The notes under the pieces are model-generated. The model did not search any database. It was not told where the DNA came from and saw only the letters and a list, made by a program, of their open reading frames with translations. Position numbers and translations under genes: made by a program. Of a DNA stretch of 64,000 nucleotides, positions 44,433-53,066 are shown one piece after another (positions within the stretch are counted from its first letter, which is position 1; each line of letters begins with the position of its first letter). The DNA lies in assembly GCA_963823525.1 (NCBI GenBank), contig CAWGLW010000001.1, positions 496,001 to 560,000 of the forward strand, written 5' to 3'. The DNA comes from CAWGLW01 sp963823525 (GTDB taxonomy: Bacteria; Pseudomonadota; Gammaproteobacteria; Steroidobacterales; Steroidobacteraceae).

Positions 44433-44460
44433 CTGACATGCGACAAAGAAAAGTTACAAT
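44433..44460 (+). promoter_or_regulatory. Candidate sigma-70 promoter for the PPC-like exported protein gene
   Basis: CTGACA (44433-44438), a 16-bp spacer and TACAAT (44455-44460) match five of six bases in each sigma-70 hexamer. Transcription would start near 44467. This makes the upstream ATGs at 44438 and 44459 unlikely starts and favours the ATG at 44477, although the leader would be very short. Confidence 0.4.
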
Positions 44461-44476
44461 GCTGAGGGCCCTGAAC

Positions 44477-45262
44477 ATGAGACCAACGCTCCTTTCGAAC
44501 CGCCGTTACGTCTGGCCATCGCTTGTCTTGATGACGGTCGCGCTCCTGCCTCTGTCGACAGCGAACGCCGAAGGCGATATTCGCACCGAGCGCGTACAGT
44601 TTGCGCGCGGCGCGACCAGCGCGACCGTCGAGAACTCGATCAAGGGCTATGAATCAGTCGATTACGTGCTCAGCGCTCGCCAGGGGCAGTACATGAATGT
44701 CAGCATGGCGACCGACAACGGAGCCAACTACTTCAACATCCTGGCGCCCGGGGAAACCGAGGTGGCATTTTTCAATGGCTCGACGAGCGAGAACCAGTAC
44801 GAGGGCACGCTCCCGGCGACTGGCGACTACAAAGTCCGTGTCTACATGATGCGCAGCGCCGCACGGCGCAACGAAGTCGCCAACTATCGTCTCGAAATGA
44901 TCATCGGTGCGAGCGATAGCGCATCACAGCCCAGCGCTGGTTCTGCTGAAGGCGATGCACTGGTGCCGGGAACCGGTTACAACGCAACCGGCCAGATTCC
45001 CTGCGCCATGGGGGGCGGGCAACCGACCGGCTCCTGCCCATTCGGCGTCAAGCGTGAGAGCGACGGCTCTGGCATGGTCACCGTGACGAAACCTGATGGG
45101 CGCAAACGCACCATCTTTTTCGACAAGGGCCGGGCGACCGGAGCGGATGTCAGTGCGGCGGATCCCGGTGAGTTCAGCTCCAGCCGCCAGGGCGACCTGA
45201 CGATCGTGCGCATCGGCGAGGAACGTTACGAAATTCCCGATGCGGCCGTCTTCGGCGGCTGA
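44477..45262 (+). CDS. Exported protein with a PPC-like beta-sandwich domain
   Basis: The 261-aa protein starts with a signal peptide (WPSLVLMTVALLPLSTANA). The mature N-terminal half (about 35-140) has the pattern of bacterial pre-peptidase C-terminal-like domains: ERVQFARGATSATVENSIKG, the YVLSARQGQYMNVSMAT strand and PATGDYKVRVYMMRSAARRNE. The C-terminal part contains a Cys pair (IPCAMGG and GSCPFGV) followed by a predicted beta-rich domain ending EERYEIPDAAVFGG. The periplasmic function is unknown; relatives are often listed as hypothetical. GAGGG stands eight bases before the ATG at 44477, but two in-frame ATGs (44438 and 44459) lie upstream. It lies 125 nt behind egtD. Confidence 0.75.
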   Translation: MRPTLLSNRRYVWPSLVLMTVALLPLSTANAEGDIRTERVQFARGATSATVENSIKGYESVDYVLSARQGQYMNVSMATDNGANYFNILAPGETEVAFFNGSTSENQYEGTLPATGDYKVRVYMMRSAARRNEVANYRLEMIIGASDSASQPSAGSAEGDALVPGTGYNATGQIPCAMGGGQPTGSCPFGVKRESDGSGMVTVTKPDGRKRTIFFDKGRATGADVSAADPGEFSSSRQGDLTIVRIGEERYEIPDAAVFGG

Positions 45263-45390
45263 CAATGGCTGCGGCGACAGGCACCGTCCGAATCCAAAGC
45301 GCGGTTCGGTACGCAGCTGTTTCGCTATCCGCGGCAGTTGTTGCGGCTCGTCGCTCGCGCGCGCGACAGCTTTTTTGAAGGAGACGACGA

Positions 45391-46215
45391 ATGAGGGGTA
45401 ATCCGTTCTTCGCCCTATGGCTGCTGACAGCCCTGCTCTGCTCGACCGGCGCGTCGGCTGCCATACCCGGTAATGTAAAGAATCTGGTCGGTTCGCGCGC
45501 GAGCGGCGGAGAATCCGATTTGCGCTCACGCGGCTACGTCCACATCCAGACTCAGAAGGGTGCCGATCGATCGTACAGCATGTGGTGGAACCCCAAAACC
45601 GAGGTGTGTATTACCGTTGCCACGATGGACGGCCGTTACAACTCGATCACAACGTCGCCCGCAATTGACTGCAATCAGGAACACGTGTCGTCCAGCAACA
45701 GCAGCGATGACAGTGCCGCGGCGGCGGCGCTGGTCATCGGTGCAGCCGCCGTCATTGGCGCGGTCGCACTGGAGCACAAGTCCCATCATCACGAGAAAAA
45801 GAGCCATTCCGGCAACCATTCGTACGAAGAGCAATTTGAGCGGGGGCACCTCGACGGGTTGTACAACCACTCCTTCGATAATCGCGAAAACTCGCAGGCC
45901 TACCTGGACGGTTACTACTCAGGCGTTGAGCAACGAAATCATGACACGTCTTACCGCTACCATTCAGGCCGGCATGGCGGTGGTTACGGGGCCGCGCAGA
46001 CCACGGAGTTCTCAGAGTTGAACGGACGAAACGTGTCCAAGGCGCACGACAAGCTTAAGGACTGGGGGTTCCACAAGGTCGACACGCTGGAAAGTGGCAG
46101 CACGGAATACACGATCTGGTATCGACGCTCGAGCGGCCAATGCCTGCAGGCCACCGAGGCCAGCGGCCGGACGGTGGACGTAAGAGACATCAGAGGAAGT
46201 CCGGCCTGCCGCTAA
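45391..46215 (+). CDS. Exported protein with two copies of a small domain flanking a His-rich linker
   Basis: The 274-aa protein has a signal peptide (LLTALLCSTGASA). Residues about 25-95 and about 205-274 look like copies of one domain: each opens with an Asn-Leu-Val-Gly/Leu-Asn-Gly-Arg turn, has a Leu-x3-Gly-Tyr/Phe helix end, a Tyr-x-x-Trp-Trp/Tyr strand, a Cys, Thr-Val and a closing Asp/Pro-Ala-Cys. Between them are an Ala/Val hydrophobic stretch (AAAAALVIGAAAVIGAVAL, possibly membrane-spanning), a His/Lys-rich segment (HKSHHHEKKSHSG) and Tyr-rich repeats. The His cluster could bind metal. GAAGGAGACGACGA precedes the ATG at 45391. No family name is assigned. Confidence 0.72.
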   Translation: MRGNPFFALWLLTALLCSTGASAAIPGNVKNLVGSRASGGESDLRSRGYVHIQTQKGADRSYSMWWNPKTEVCITVATMDGRYNSITTSPAIDCNQEHVSSSNSSDDSAAAAALVIGAAAVIGAVALEHKSHHHEKKSHSGNHSYEEQFERGHLDGLYNHSFDNRENSQAYLDGYYSGVEQRNHDTSYRYHSGRHGGGYGAAQTTEFSELNGRNVSKAHDKLKDWGFHKVDTLESGSTEYTIWYRRSSGQCLQATEASGRTVDVRDIRGSPACR

Positions 46216-46320
46216 GCCTGACCGGATATTCCGGATCTGCCGACTGCATCCGATGCGCGGTTCCGTGCGAAACGGTTATTGTGTGTTTTTCACGCTGATA
46301 CTCATATCGAGGAATGGACC

Positions 46321-46632
46321 ATGACAGACCGATACGAAGTCCAGAAAGAACTGGAAGAAAAGCTCGCTGCAGGCGAGGCAGGCCTGGAGAAGCTCAAGGC
46401 AAAAATGGCCGAGGCCGGCGATGATGCTTCCGAAGAGATGGCCGAGACTGTCGCAGCGGCCGAGCGGGCCCTCGGTAAGGGCAAAGCCAAGTTAAGCGAG
46501 TTGACAGCGGCCACCGATGAGGAGTTCGAGGCCATGTGGAGCGACACAAAGGACGCCTGGCATGAGCTCTCGGCGGGCGCAGAACGTGGCTGGCACAGCC
46601 TCAGCGACCGGGTTAAGCGCTTCTTTGCCTGA
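46321..46632 (+). CDS. Small coiled-coil protein
   Basis: The 103-aa protein is nearly all alpha-helical and highly charged, with heptad-like Leu/Ala spacing over residues 7-65 (QKELEEKLAAGEAGLEKL and onward) and a C-terminal amphipathic segment with two Trp residues (DAWHELSAGAERGWHSL). No signal peptide or metal site is seen. Such proteins are common near stress genes but I cannot name a function. GAGGAATGGACC stands before the ATG; upstream in-frame start codons have no ribosome site. It is followed 98 nt later by a DUF937 gene in the same direction. Confidence 0.7.
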   Translation: MTDRYEVQKELEEKLAAGEAGLEKLKAKMAEAGDDASEEMAETVAAAERALGKGKAKLSELTAATDEEFEAMWSDTKDAWHELSAGAERGWHSLSDRVKRFFA

Positions 46633-46730
46633 GAGTGGCCCGGCCAGCCTGGCGGTGCGTACGCTTTTTCCGTCAGTCTCGTGCAGAGGGTTGGAACAAT
46701 CAACTTGACAATCCCGGGAAGGAACCGCGC

Positions 46731-47285
46731 ATGAAGATCCTGGACATCCTCAATGACATGGGCGCTTTGACATCGGTGGCAAATGACCTCGGGCTGAACC
46801 AGTCCGAGGTCAGCTCGGCGGCCGCCGCGTTAGTTCCAGCCATACTCGGTGGCCTGAAGTCGCAGACCCAGACTCAACCGGCGGGCCTTCAGGGCCTGCT
46901 GGGTCTACTTGGAGGTCTCGGTGGAGGTGGACTTCTGGACGAAGTGCTTGCACCTCAGCCAACCAGCATCAACCGGGGCAACGACGTTCTCCGGCAAGTC
47001 TTCGGCTCGAAGGATGTAAGCCGGGCAGTTGCGCAGAATGCGGCCACCCGGAGCGGCCTCGATCCCGATTCACTCAAGCGGATGCTCCCAGTGCTGGCCA
47101 TGCTGGTCGTTGGCTACTTGTCGAAGCATGGCGCAGCGCCCGGCGTTGACGCGAGCGCACTGCAGACGGGTGGCGGAGGGACCGACCCCGGCGTCTTGCA
47201 AAATCTGGGCTCGCTGATCGACCTGGACGGTGACGGCAATCCGCTCAACGATATCCTTGCGATGACGGACCCATTGATGCGCTAG
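46731..47285 (+). CDS. DUF937/YidB-family protein
   Basis: The 184-aa protein has the DUF937 arrangement: an N-terminal helical part with LGLNQSEVSSAAAALVPAILGG (about 21-42), Gly/Leu-rich loops (LLGLLGGLGGGGLLDE), then VLRQVFGSKDVSRAVAQNAA and SGLDPDSLKRMLPVLAMLVV, ending with a YLSKHG helix and a calcium-like DLDGDGNPLND loop (about 167-177). The role of the family is unknown; YidB-type proteins are soluble. GAAGGAACC precedes the ATG at 46731. A possible hairpin follows the gene. Confidence 0.82.
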   Translation: MKILDILNDMGALTSVANDLGLNQSEVSSAAAALVPAILGGLKSQTQTQPAGLQGLLGLLGGLGGGGLLDEVLAPQPTSINRGNDVLRQVFGSKDVSRAVAQNAATRSGLDPDSLKRMLPVLAMLVVGYLSKHGAAPGVDASALQTGGGGTDPGVLQNLGSLIDLDGDGNPLNDILAMTDPLMR

Positions 47286-47362
47286 GTGTTCCCAGCGGGA
47301 CAAGGACCGGCGGCGATAGGAAGCGCCGTCGGGCAGATCGTTCGCATTCCATGTGTCGTTGC

Positions 47363-47393
47363 ATCCGACCTGTCGTGCCACCGCCGGTCGGAT
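47363..47393 (+). terminator. Possible hairpin terminator behind the DUF937 gene
   Basis: A perfect 8-bp stem (ATCCGACC at 47363-47370 and GGTCGGAT at 47386-47393) with a 15-base loop is followed 14 bases later by GATTTTATT. It lies about 80 bases after the stop codon, in the 287-bp gap before the convergent BON gene. The loop is long and the T-run is interrupted, so this is weak. Confidence 0.25.
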
Positions 47394-47572
47394 GGTTCCC
47401 AATGAAAGATTTTATTCCGTCTCTTTGCGAACGCCCCTTCGACTGACTCGAGCGTCAGACGCCCGTTCTGGTCGTCGACTCGAGCTACCCGCAGCCTGCC
47501 TGCACGCGCCGGACGATGTCGTGCTGACGGCCGCAAAAGAAGTTGCGGCTCGCCAGCACGACCGCGCCAGGA

Positions 47573-48115
47573 TCAGGGCTTGACGAGGATCATGTTGTGA
47601 ACCTTCTTGACGCCGTCAATTGCGGCGGCGACATCACCGGCCTGCTTCTTGTATTTCTCGGCGTTCACCCAGCCACTGAGCAGGACATGGCCCTGCTTAA
47701 CATCGGTATTGATATCGAATCCTTTCTCGACACCTTCCTGTGTAACCAGTTTGGTCTTGAGTTTCGCCTGGATGTTGGTGTCGTCAAGGGCCACGCCCAT
47801 GCTGCGGCTGCCCGCCAGCACAACCATGCCATCTTCAACCTTGGTCACACCTTCGATCTTGCCGGCCGCCGCGAGCGCCGCCGCTCGTTCGGCTTCCGAG
47901 TCAACAAATCCCGCCAATTGAACGTGGCCCTGGTAAACCTCCACGTTGATGTCGTTGGCCGACACCTTGTCCGAGTCGATCAGCGCGGTCTTCGCGGCCG
48001 TCGCCAGCGTCGTATCGTCGACCATGTCGCCGGCCGTCTTCGCGGCGTTTGCAGACGGCATGGCAATCATCAGGCAGGTGCCCGTGGCCAGTGCAAGCAG
48101 GCATTTCTTGATCAT
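47573..48115 (-). CDS. Periplasmic protein with two BON domains (OsmY-like)
   Basis: The 180-aa protein has a signal peptide (CLLALATGTCLMIAMPSANA) and two BON domains: about 28-98 (ATAAKTALIDSD, INVEVYQGHVQLAGFV, IEGVTKVEDGMVVL) and about 110-178 (KTKLVTQEGVEKG, KQGHVLLSGWVN, IDGVKKVHNMILV). BON domains bind membranes or phospholipids; OsmY and DolP are the characterised relatives and act in envelope stress. The ATG at 48115 has AAGGA eight bases before it; an ATG at 48124 (MSKM) is the alternative. It converges with the DUF937 gene. Confidence 0.87.
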   Translation of the reverse strand: MIKKCLLALATGTCLMIAMPSANAAKTAGDMVDDTTLATAAKTALIDSDKVSANDINVEVYQGHVQLAGFVDSEAERAAALAAAGKIEGVTKVEDGMVVLAGSRSMGVALDDTNIQAKLKTKLVTQEGVEKGFDINTDVKQGHVLLSGWVNAEKYKKQAGDVAAAIDGVKKVHNMILVKP

Positions 48116-48554
48116 CTTGCTCATCCTTGTTTGAAATAAAGAGGTGTGTGAACTGAACAGGTCCGGATGCAGACACGCCTGCACTCAAGCCCGGCGCAAC
48201 CGCGGAGCCTGCCACCTGAAAACACCGCCCGGCCCGTCGCTCGGCCGCAAGCTTTGCCGGGCGGCATCGAATTGTCTATCCGCAAAACGAACAACACGGG
48301 TGGTACATACGGCCGCTCAGCGGCGCGCTCGGTCGGTTCCCTGAACCTGTCCTCAACCGCCATGATACCAAGCTGGGCCGCTCCACGAATTGTTTCCAGT
48401 ATTCCGACAATGCGGGCGTATTGCCATCACAGGCAGGCTAATGGCGGTTTTTATGAAGGCGCGCGGCTGATGCGGCGGTAAGATCGCTGAAGAAATCGCG
48501 CAAGCCACCGATCACGCTGCGCCAGGACGAAAGATCAAGGAGCGGCCAGGCATT
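48116..48554. other. Divergent intergenic region without a gene
   Basis: This 439-bp spacer separates the BON gene (minus) from the AraC regulator gene (plus). No open frame has a convincing ribosome site. A long AT-rich stretch near the BON start (ACCTCTTTATTTCAAACAA in minus-strand reading) may hold its promoter. Nothing else was assigned. Confidence 0.35.
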
Positions 48555-49499
48555 TTGCTCAAGATAAGCATCAAGACAGATGATGTTGACGAGGCTGTCA
48601 CGCTGTTGAGCCAGCGCTTTGGATCCCATAGCCGGGTTCAGCGCGGTCCCGGCCCGCTTGGATACGAAATTCGCGGGTTGAAGTCGGCAAAAGTGTTTGT
48701 TGGCCATATGTCCGTTGGTGCAGAGAACGTAATCCGCGCCGCCGTGCAGAGTCCTACCGTTCACCTGCAAGTGCGGAGTGACGTTCTCTATCTGGTGGGG
48801 AAGCGCGAGTTGCGGACCGCACCTGGCGGTGCCGTCTTCCTGGCGCCGGGGCACGAGTACACGGCCCACGTTCGGGCAGGCAACGTCTCGTTCGGCATAC
48901 AGGTTGACCCCGAGTTATTGAATGCGGAACTGACTGCACGCCGGGCCGGGCGCACGCGCTCGTTGGCGCTCGTCAGCACCGAGGTCGACCTCTCGCCGGG
49001 CTCGCTCGGCGAACTGGAAAACCTGGTCAGAGCACATCGGGCAGCGCGCGAAGCCGCGGCCAATGAGCCGCGCCGGCCGGGCCTGCTGGCGTCTGAACGG
49101 CGACTGGCTGCCTGGATGGCCAATCGGATCCTGGAGCGCTCGGGATGTCAGGCCGCCTCCCCTGCAAGCCTGCAACTGGCGGAGGACGTCGAGTCATGGA
49201 TTCGCGCGCACATTGCCGAGCCGATTTCGATGGAACGTCTTCGCAGGAAAACCGGGGCCAGCAGCCGGTCTCTGCAAAAAGCGTGTCTGGCGCGCTGGGG
49301 GGCGACACCGCTCGAACTCGTTACCAGACTGCGAATGTGGCAGGTGCGCGAGCGGCTATCCGGCAGACCGCCCGCCTCATCGGTCACGCAGGTTGCCACT
49401 GATTGCGGCTTTACCCACCTCGGCCGATTCGCTGCAACGTATAAGCGGACTTTCGGCGAATACCCGTCGGAGACACGGGGACGACATGCCGCCGACTGA
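48555..49499 (+). CDS. AraC-family transcriptional regulator
   Basis: The 314-aa protein ends in the AraC/XylS DNA-binding domain: a first helix-turn-helix with SMERLRRKTGASSRSLQKAC (about 224-243) and a second with TQVATDCGFTHLGRFAATYK (about 281-300), then FGEYPSETR. The N-terminal 200 residues are a cupin-like sensing domain (PGGAVFLAPGHEYTAHVRAG) of unknown ligand, as in AraC-binding-like regulators of the OruR/AdpA type. The start is TTG at 48555; AAGGAG lies 12 bases upstream, rather far. An alternative start further in cannot be excluded. It could control the neighbouring envelope genes, but no target is shown. Confidence 0.83.
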   Translation: MLKISIKTDDVDEAVTLLSQRFGSHSRVQRGPGPLGYEIRGLKSAKVFVGHMSVGAENVIRAAVQSPTVHLQVRSDVLYLVGKRELRTAPGGAVFLAPGHEYTAHVRAGNVSFGIQVDPELLNAELTARRAGRTRSLALVSTEVDLSPGSLGELENLVRAHRAAREAAANEPRRPGLLASERRLAAWMANRILERSGCQAASPASLQLAEDVESWIRAHIAEPISMERLRRKTGASSRSLQKACLARWGATPLELVTRLRMWQVRERLSGRPPASSVTQVATDCGFTHLGRFAATYKRTFGEYPSETRGRHAAD

Positions 49500-49689
49500 A
49501 CCTCGCGGCGCCAGAATCCGTACGCTGCCCTGACCCTGGCCTGCCATGTTCCCAATGGATCACCCGTCGGCTAATATTCTTCGTACTCAGGCAGCCCGAT
49601 CGGTTTACGCGTGCACCGTTCCTCTGCGTATCGGTGAGTCGATCAGCAACCCGCCCTGGCCCGAATTGAATCGTCACGACGGAGGTTCC

Positions 49690-50037
49690 ATGAAGAAAAC
49701 AACCGTGCTTGCAGTCCCGTTTTTCGCCGCCACCTTGTTGGCTGGGATCACCACGGCCTTTGCCGACAATGCAGAAGCCATGTGCGAAGTGCGAAAGGAC
49801 GGGGATACGAAGAAAGGCGCATCCGGTCCCTGCGATTTCTCGCAACGCCAGGGCTACATTGAACTGGACCTCAGAAACGGCGACAAGTACAGCCTGAGTC
49901 CCACTGACAAGCCGGATCATTTCAAGGACCAGAAACACAACAAGGTCGTGCGCAAGTCGGCCAGTGCCAACAGCCAGGAATTCAGGTGGGAAGGCGGCAA
50001 GAAGATCATCGTAACTTTCGTCGCCAGCCAGCCGTAG
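49690..50037 (+). CDS. Small exported protein of unknown function
   Basis: The 115-aa protein has a signal peptide (VPFFAATLLAGITTAFA) and a mature 90-residue domain with two cysteines (AMCEVRKDG and GPCDFSQRQG) likely joined by a disulfide, followed by strands YIELDLRNGDKYSL, a His/Lys-rich turn and EFRWEGGKKIIVTFV. The predicted fold is beta-rich. I do not recognise the family. GGAGG stands five bases before the ATG at 49690. The 190-bp gap upstream contains nothing clear. It is followed 34 nt later by a small membrane protein gene in the same direction. Confidence 0.72.
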   Translation: MKKTTVLAVPFFAATLLAGITTAFADNAEAMCEVRKDGDTKKGASGPCDFSQRQGYIELDLRNGDKYSLSPTDKPDHFKDQKHNKVVRKSASANSQEFRWEGGKKIIVTFVASQP

Positions 50038-50071
50038 GGGGCGGCTTCGCCCTAATGAAAGGCGTCAGCTC

Positions 50072-50416
50072 ATGCAGGCATTTCGCGCATTACTGATCGT
50101 GCTCTGGGCACTCATCGCAGGCTATACGACGATCGTAATATCGAACCATGGCATGGGACTGCTCAGCGTCTTCTTTGGTGACATGGCGGCCATGGGTTGG
50201 CCCGGACAGTTCAACCTCGATTTCATGAGCCTGCTGACGCTCTCCGCGCTGTGGGTTGCCTGGCGTCACCATTTCTCCACCGCAGGGCTGGCGCTCGGAG
50301 CGCTGGCCCTGTTCGGTGGCGGTCTGTTCCTGACCACCTACCTGTTCGTCGTAAGCATCCAGGCCGGTGGCGACATGAAGGAAGTCCTGCTCGGAAAGAC
50401 ACGCGCAAACGCGTAG
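50072..50416 (+). CDS. Small integral membrane protein (three helices)
   Basis: The 114-aa protein has three hydrophobic segments: LLIVLWALIAGYTTIVIS (7-24), LDFMSLLTLSALWVAW (49-64) and AGLALGALALFGGGLFLTTY (71-90), with a loop FGDMAAMGWPGQFN between the first two. GAAAGG lies before the ATG. It is probably an inner-membrane protein; no function or catalytic motif is seen. It lies 34 nt after the small exported protein gene and 88 nt before the metallo-beta-lactamase-like gene, all in the same direction. Confidence 0.7.
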   Translation: MQAFRALLIVLWALIAGYTTIVISNHGMGLLSVFFGDMAAMGWPGQFNLDFMSLLTLSALWVAWRHHFSTAGLALGALALFGGGLFLTTYLFVVSIQAGGDMKEVLLGKTRANA

Positions 50417-50504
50417 CCACTTGACGCCGGCAAACCCGGCACATGTGCAGTGCCTTCGCACGAAATAGCGTATGGTTTCTGGATTCGCCAACGGAAGCCG
50501 AGTC

Positions 50505-51287
50505 ATGACCGGTCCCATCATCGAAGTCGCCGCGGATTTCTGGAATTTCAGAGGCTCGTACAAGATCGGCGGACTGGTCGATGTCGGAACCCACGCGTCG
50601 CTGGTGCGCCGCGGCAGTGGACGGTTCGTGCTACTGGATTCCTATACGTTCAGCGACGAGGTCTCTGCATACATCGGCCAGTTGACCCGCGGCGGCCGGG
50701 ACATCGAAGCGATTCTGAACTTGCATCCGTTTCACACCGTGCATGTCGAGAACGCTCATGCACGTTATCCCAAAGCGACCCTGTACGGCACGGCGCGCCA
50801 TCACGCTCGCTTTCCCGAACTGCCGTGGGCCCGACTACGGACTGAGGACGCGGCGCTGCATGCCTTGTTTGCCGATGATTTCGATTTTTCAGTACCGCGC
50901 GGTGTCGATTTCATTTCTGCTAACGAAAAGGTGCATTTCTCGTCCGTGCTGGCCTTCCACCGAGCCTCGGATACCATTCATTCCGACGACACCCTGATGT
51001 ACCTGGACCTGCCGCTGGTCTTGAAGCTGTTTGGCCTCGGTGATGCCGTTCGCTTTCATCCAACGCTGGATAAAGCGCTTGAGCGACGCAAGGGTGCCGC
51101 GAAGGACTTTCGCAGCTGGGCGAGCGGGATGATCGACCGATGGAAGACAAGCGTAAACCTGTGCACTGCGCATACGGCGGCCTTATTGGACCGCAATAAT
51201 CACGGTGAGCCGATACCTGCCCGGTTGGAACGAGCACTGAAGAATGTCGAAGGCACGCTGAAGGCCCACGAGCGCAGGTTCGATTAG
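50505..51287 (+). CDS. Metallo-beta-lactamase-fold-like protein
   Basis: The 260-aa protein follows the metallo-beta-lactamase outline: an opening sandwich (FRGSYKIGGLVDVGTHASLV, then VLLDSY), a first His-rich loop NLHPFHTVHVENAHARYP (about 79-96), a Pro-Asp/Ala-Tyr-Gly strand KATLYGTARHHARFPE, a second region DTIHSDDTLMYLDLP, and a C-terminal helical part. The usual His-x-His-x-Asp-His metal motif is changed to HPFHTVH, so metal binding and hydrolase activity are uncertain. No signal peptide. GGAAG precedes the ATG at 50505; an earlier ATG at 50472 is possible. It converges with the DUF2207 gene. Confidence 0.62.
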   Translation: MTGPIIEVAADFWNFRGSYKIGGLVDVGTHASLVRRGSGRFVLLDSYTFSDEVSAYIGQLTRGGRDIEAILNLHPFHTVHVENAHARYPKATLYGTARHHARFPELPWARLRTEDAALHALFADDFDFSVPRGVDFISANEKVHFSSVLAFHRASDTIHSDDTLMYLDLPLVLKLFGLGDAVRFHPTLDKALERRKGAAKDFRSWASGMIDRWKTSVNLCTAHTAALLDRNNHGEPIPARLERALKNVEGTLKAHERRFD

Positions 51288-51314
51288 TCAGGGAGCGATT
51301 CCCGCGACAGGACC

Positions 51315-53066
51315 CTACCAGCCGCCTCCTCCACCGCCGCCGCCGCCGCCGCCCGACGAGCCGCCACCACCGCTGCCGGACCTCGAGCCCGGCGCGGCGG
51401 AGGCCGATGAAATCGCATGATCGAGCGACGCGCCGAATCCTGAGGAGAAACGGCCCAGGCTGCGCGTGTCCCATCGATTGCCCGAGTACCAGCCCGGCGC
51501 ATTCTCCGGCGCCTGCGTCGCGAAGACCTCGGAGAAGCGCTCGGCCCAGCGCTGCTCGACCTCCAGCGCCAGCGCCGCCGGGAGGTTTCGCTCAAACAGA
51601 CGCGGTGTCAGGGGAGGCGCATCGATGAGCCTGAGATCATCACCCTCCGCCACGTCGAGAAACAGCCTGAAGCCTTCGATCTGATCCATGACGGCCCGGC
51701 CAGTGACGGTTGGTGCCTTGAGCAGCCTGCCGAACAGGACGCTCATTGACAGGGCCAGGAGCACCGCCGCAAGCGTTACCCAGCCGGCCGGCGAGGTGAA
51801 AAACCAGGCGGGACTGAATCCTCCGAGTGTGATCGGCAAGACGAGGGCCAGCAGCGCGAGCAGCACGGTAATCGCGATTCCAAGCGCGTGCCAGCCGCCG
51901 TTGATCCGGAATAACCGAGGCCTGCATTGTTTCCTGAGAGCCGCCTCGTGCGCGTCTTTCGCAGCGCCGACGATCGCATGATTTTCGTTTTTCAGTTCGA
52001 GCCGCGATGGCCCGGCAAAAAGCTTCTCCAGAAGGATTCGCTCGTCCGCAGGCAATTCGCCGGCCGGTAGCGGATAGACGCGTGTCAACGCAAATTCGCT
52101 CGATCGCCCGAACAGGCCGGCGCTGCTCTGCTCAATCTTCAGGTATCCCTTTACCGCAAGGCTGAGTACGGCGGCAGCGAAACAGCGATCGTCGTAGCTC
52201 ATCTGCAGCAGGTAGCGCATCGAGGCGGGCGACTGGCCTTGCGGCGCCTCGTAAACGGGGACCGGAACGCGCCCCGGCGGATCCCGGCCCGCCTTCTGCC
52301 AGGCGCGAAGGAAGTACGCGAGCAAGGCCAGCAGCCCGCCGATTGCCAGGGCAGCCGGCCAGGCATCCCGGCCGCGGTAACGTGCCTGCGCAATTGCACC
52401 AGGTTGGACCACACGGCCCTTGGGCCAGGTAACCACAATCGTCAGCCCCTCGCGCGCATCGAGCACACGGGTCGTGCGGAAAATGGGCTCGCCGTCCTCA
52501 AGGTTTGCTGACCAGCCCCTGCCTTTTTCTCCCTGCTGCCCTGTATAGGCCTCGAGATGCACTTCTGACGGCGACACCGACTCAGGCAATCGCACGCGAG
52601 CGCTGACCGCGTCGATCGGGAAATCCCAGCCGTTTCCCGTCACATTCCAGTACAGCTCGTCGTGCTCCGGATAGAAGCCCAGCTGACGGTCGGTGACGTA
52701 CCTGACCCGGTACGTGTATTCGCCCGGTGAAAGGAAAATGTCCGGGTCTCCGATATAGACCCGCACACCGTTGGCCCGGATTTCCTCGTGGTGCGGTTCG
52801 GCGCGTCCATCGCGCTCGACCCCGACGAGATCGAAACCCGTCACCACCCGCTGACCTCGCCGGTCTACATACAACGTCGGAAAGTCCCGGAAGATGCCAC
52901 GGCGAATCGCCGTGCCCTCCGCACGCACCCGCAGCGTCTCAATGACCTCCACGGTGCTGTCAGGGCGTACCCGGATGTCGCTGTCGTAAGAGAGGATACG
53001 TTCCTCGGCACTGCCGAACGGTGCCGCCAGCCCTATCGCAAGGAAAAGCAGCAGGCGGTAAATCAT
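51315..53066 (-). CDS. DUF2207 membrane protein with a glycine-rich tail
   Basis: The 583-aa protein has a signal peptide (LLLFLAIGLAAPFGSA), an extracytoplasmic DUF2207 domain (about 22-235: ILSYDSDIRVRPDSTVEVIE, GIFRDFPTLY, GDPDIFLSPGEYTYRVRYV), a transmembrane helix near 240-255 (PAALAIGGLLALLAYFL), a cytosolic part with DDRCFAAAVLSLAVKGYLKI, two more helices (about 390-440), and a tail with runs of Gly/Ser (GSGGGGSSGGGG). It overlaps LemA by four bases (ATGA) and is the last gene of the AAA-LemA-DUF2207 unit. DUF2207/LemA pairs occur widely; the molecular function is unknown. Confidence 0.85.
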   Translation of the reverse strand: MIYRLLLFLAIGLAAPFGSAEERILSYDSDIRVRPDSTVEVIETLRVRAEGTAIRRGIFRDFPTLYVDRRGQRVVTGFDLVGVERDGRAEPHHEEIRANGVRVYIGDPDIFLSPGEYTYRVRYVTDRQLGFYPEHDELYWNVTGNGWDFPIDAVSARVRLPESVSPSEVHLEAYTGQQGEKGRGWSANLEDGEPIFRTTRVLDAREGLTIVVTWPKGRVVQPGAIAQARYRGRDAWPAALAIGGLLALLAYFLRAWQKAGRDPPGRVPVPVYEAPQGQSPASMRYLLQMSYDDRCFAAAVLSLAVKGYLKIEQSSAGLFGRSSEFALTRVYPLPAGELPADERILLEKLFAGPSRLELKNENHAIVGAAKDAHEAALRKQCRPRLFRINGGWHALGIAITVLLALLALVLPITLGGFSPAWFFTSPAGWVTLAAVLLALSMSVLFGRLLKAPTVTGRAVMDQIEGFRLFLDVAEGDDLRLIDAPPLTPRLFERNLPAALALEVEQRWAERFSEVFATQAPENAPGWYSGNRWDTRSLGRFSSGFGASLDHAISSASAAPGSRSGSGGGGSSGGGGGGGGGGGW

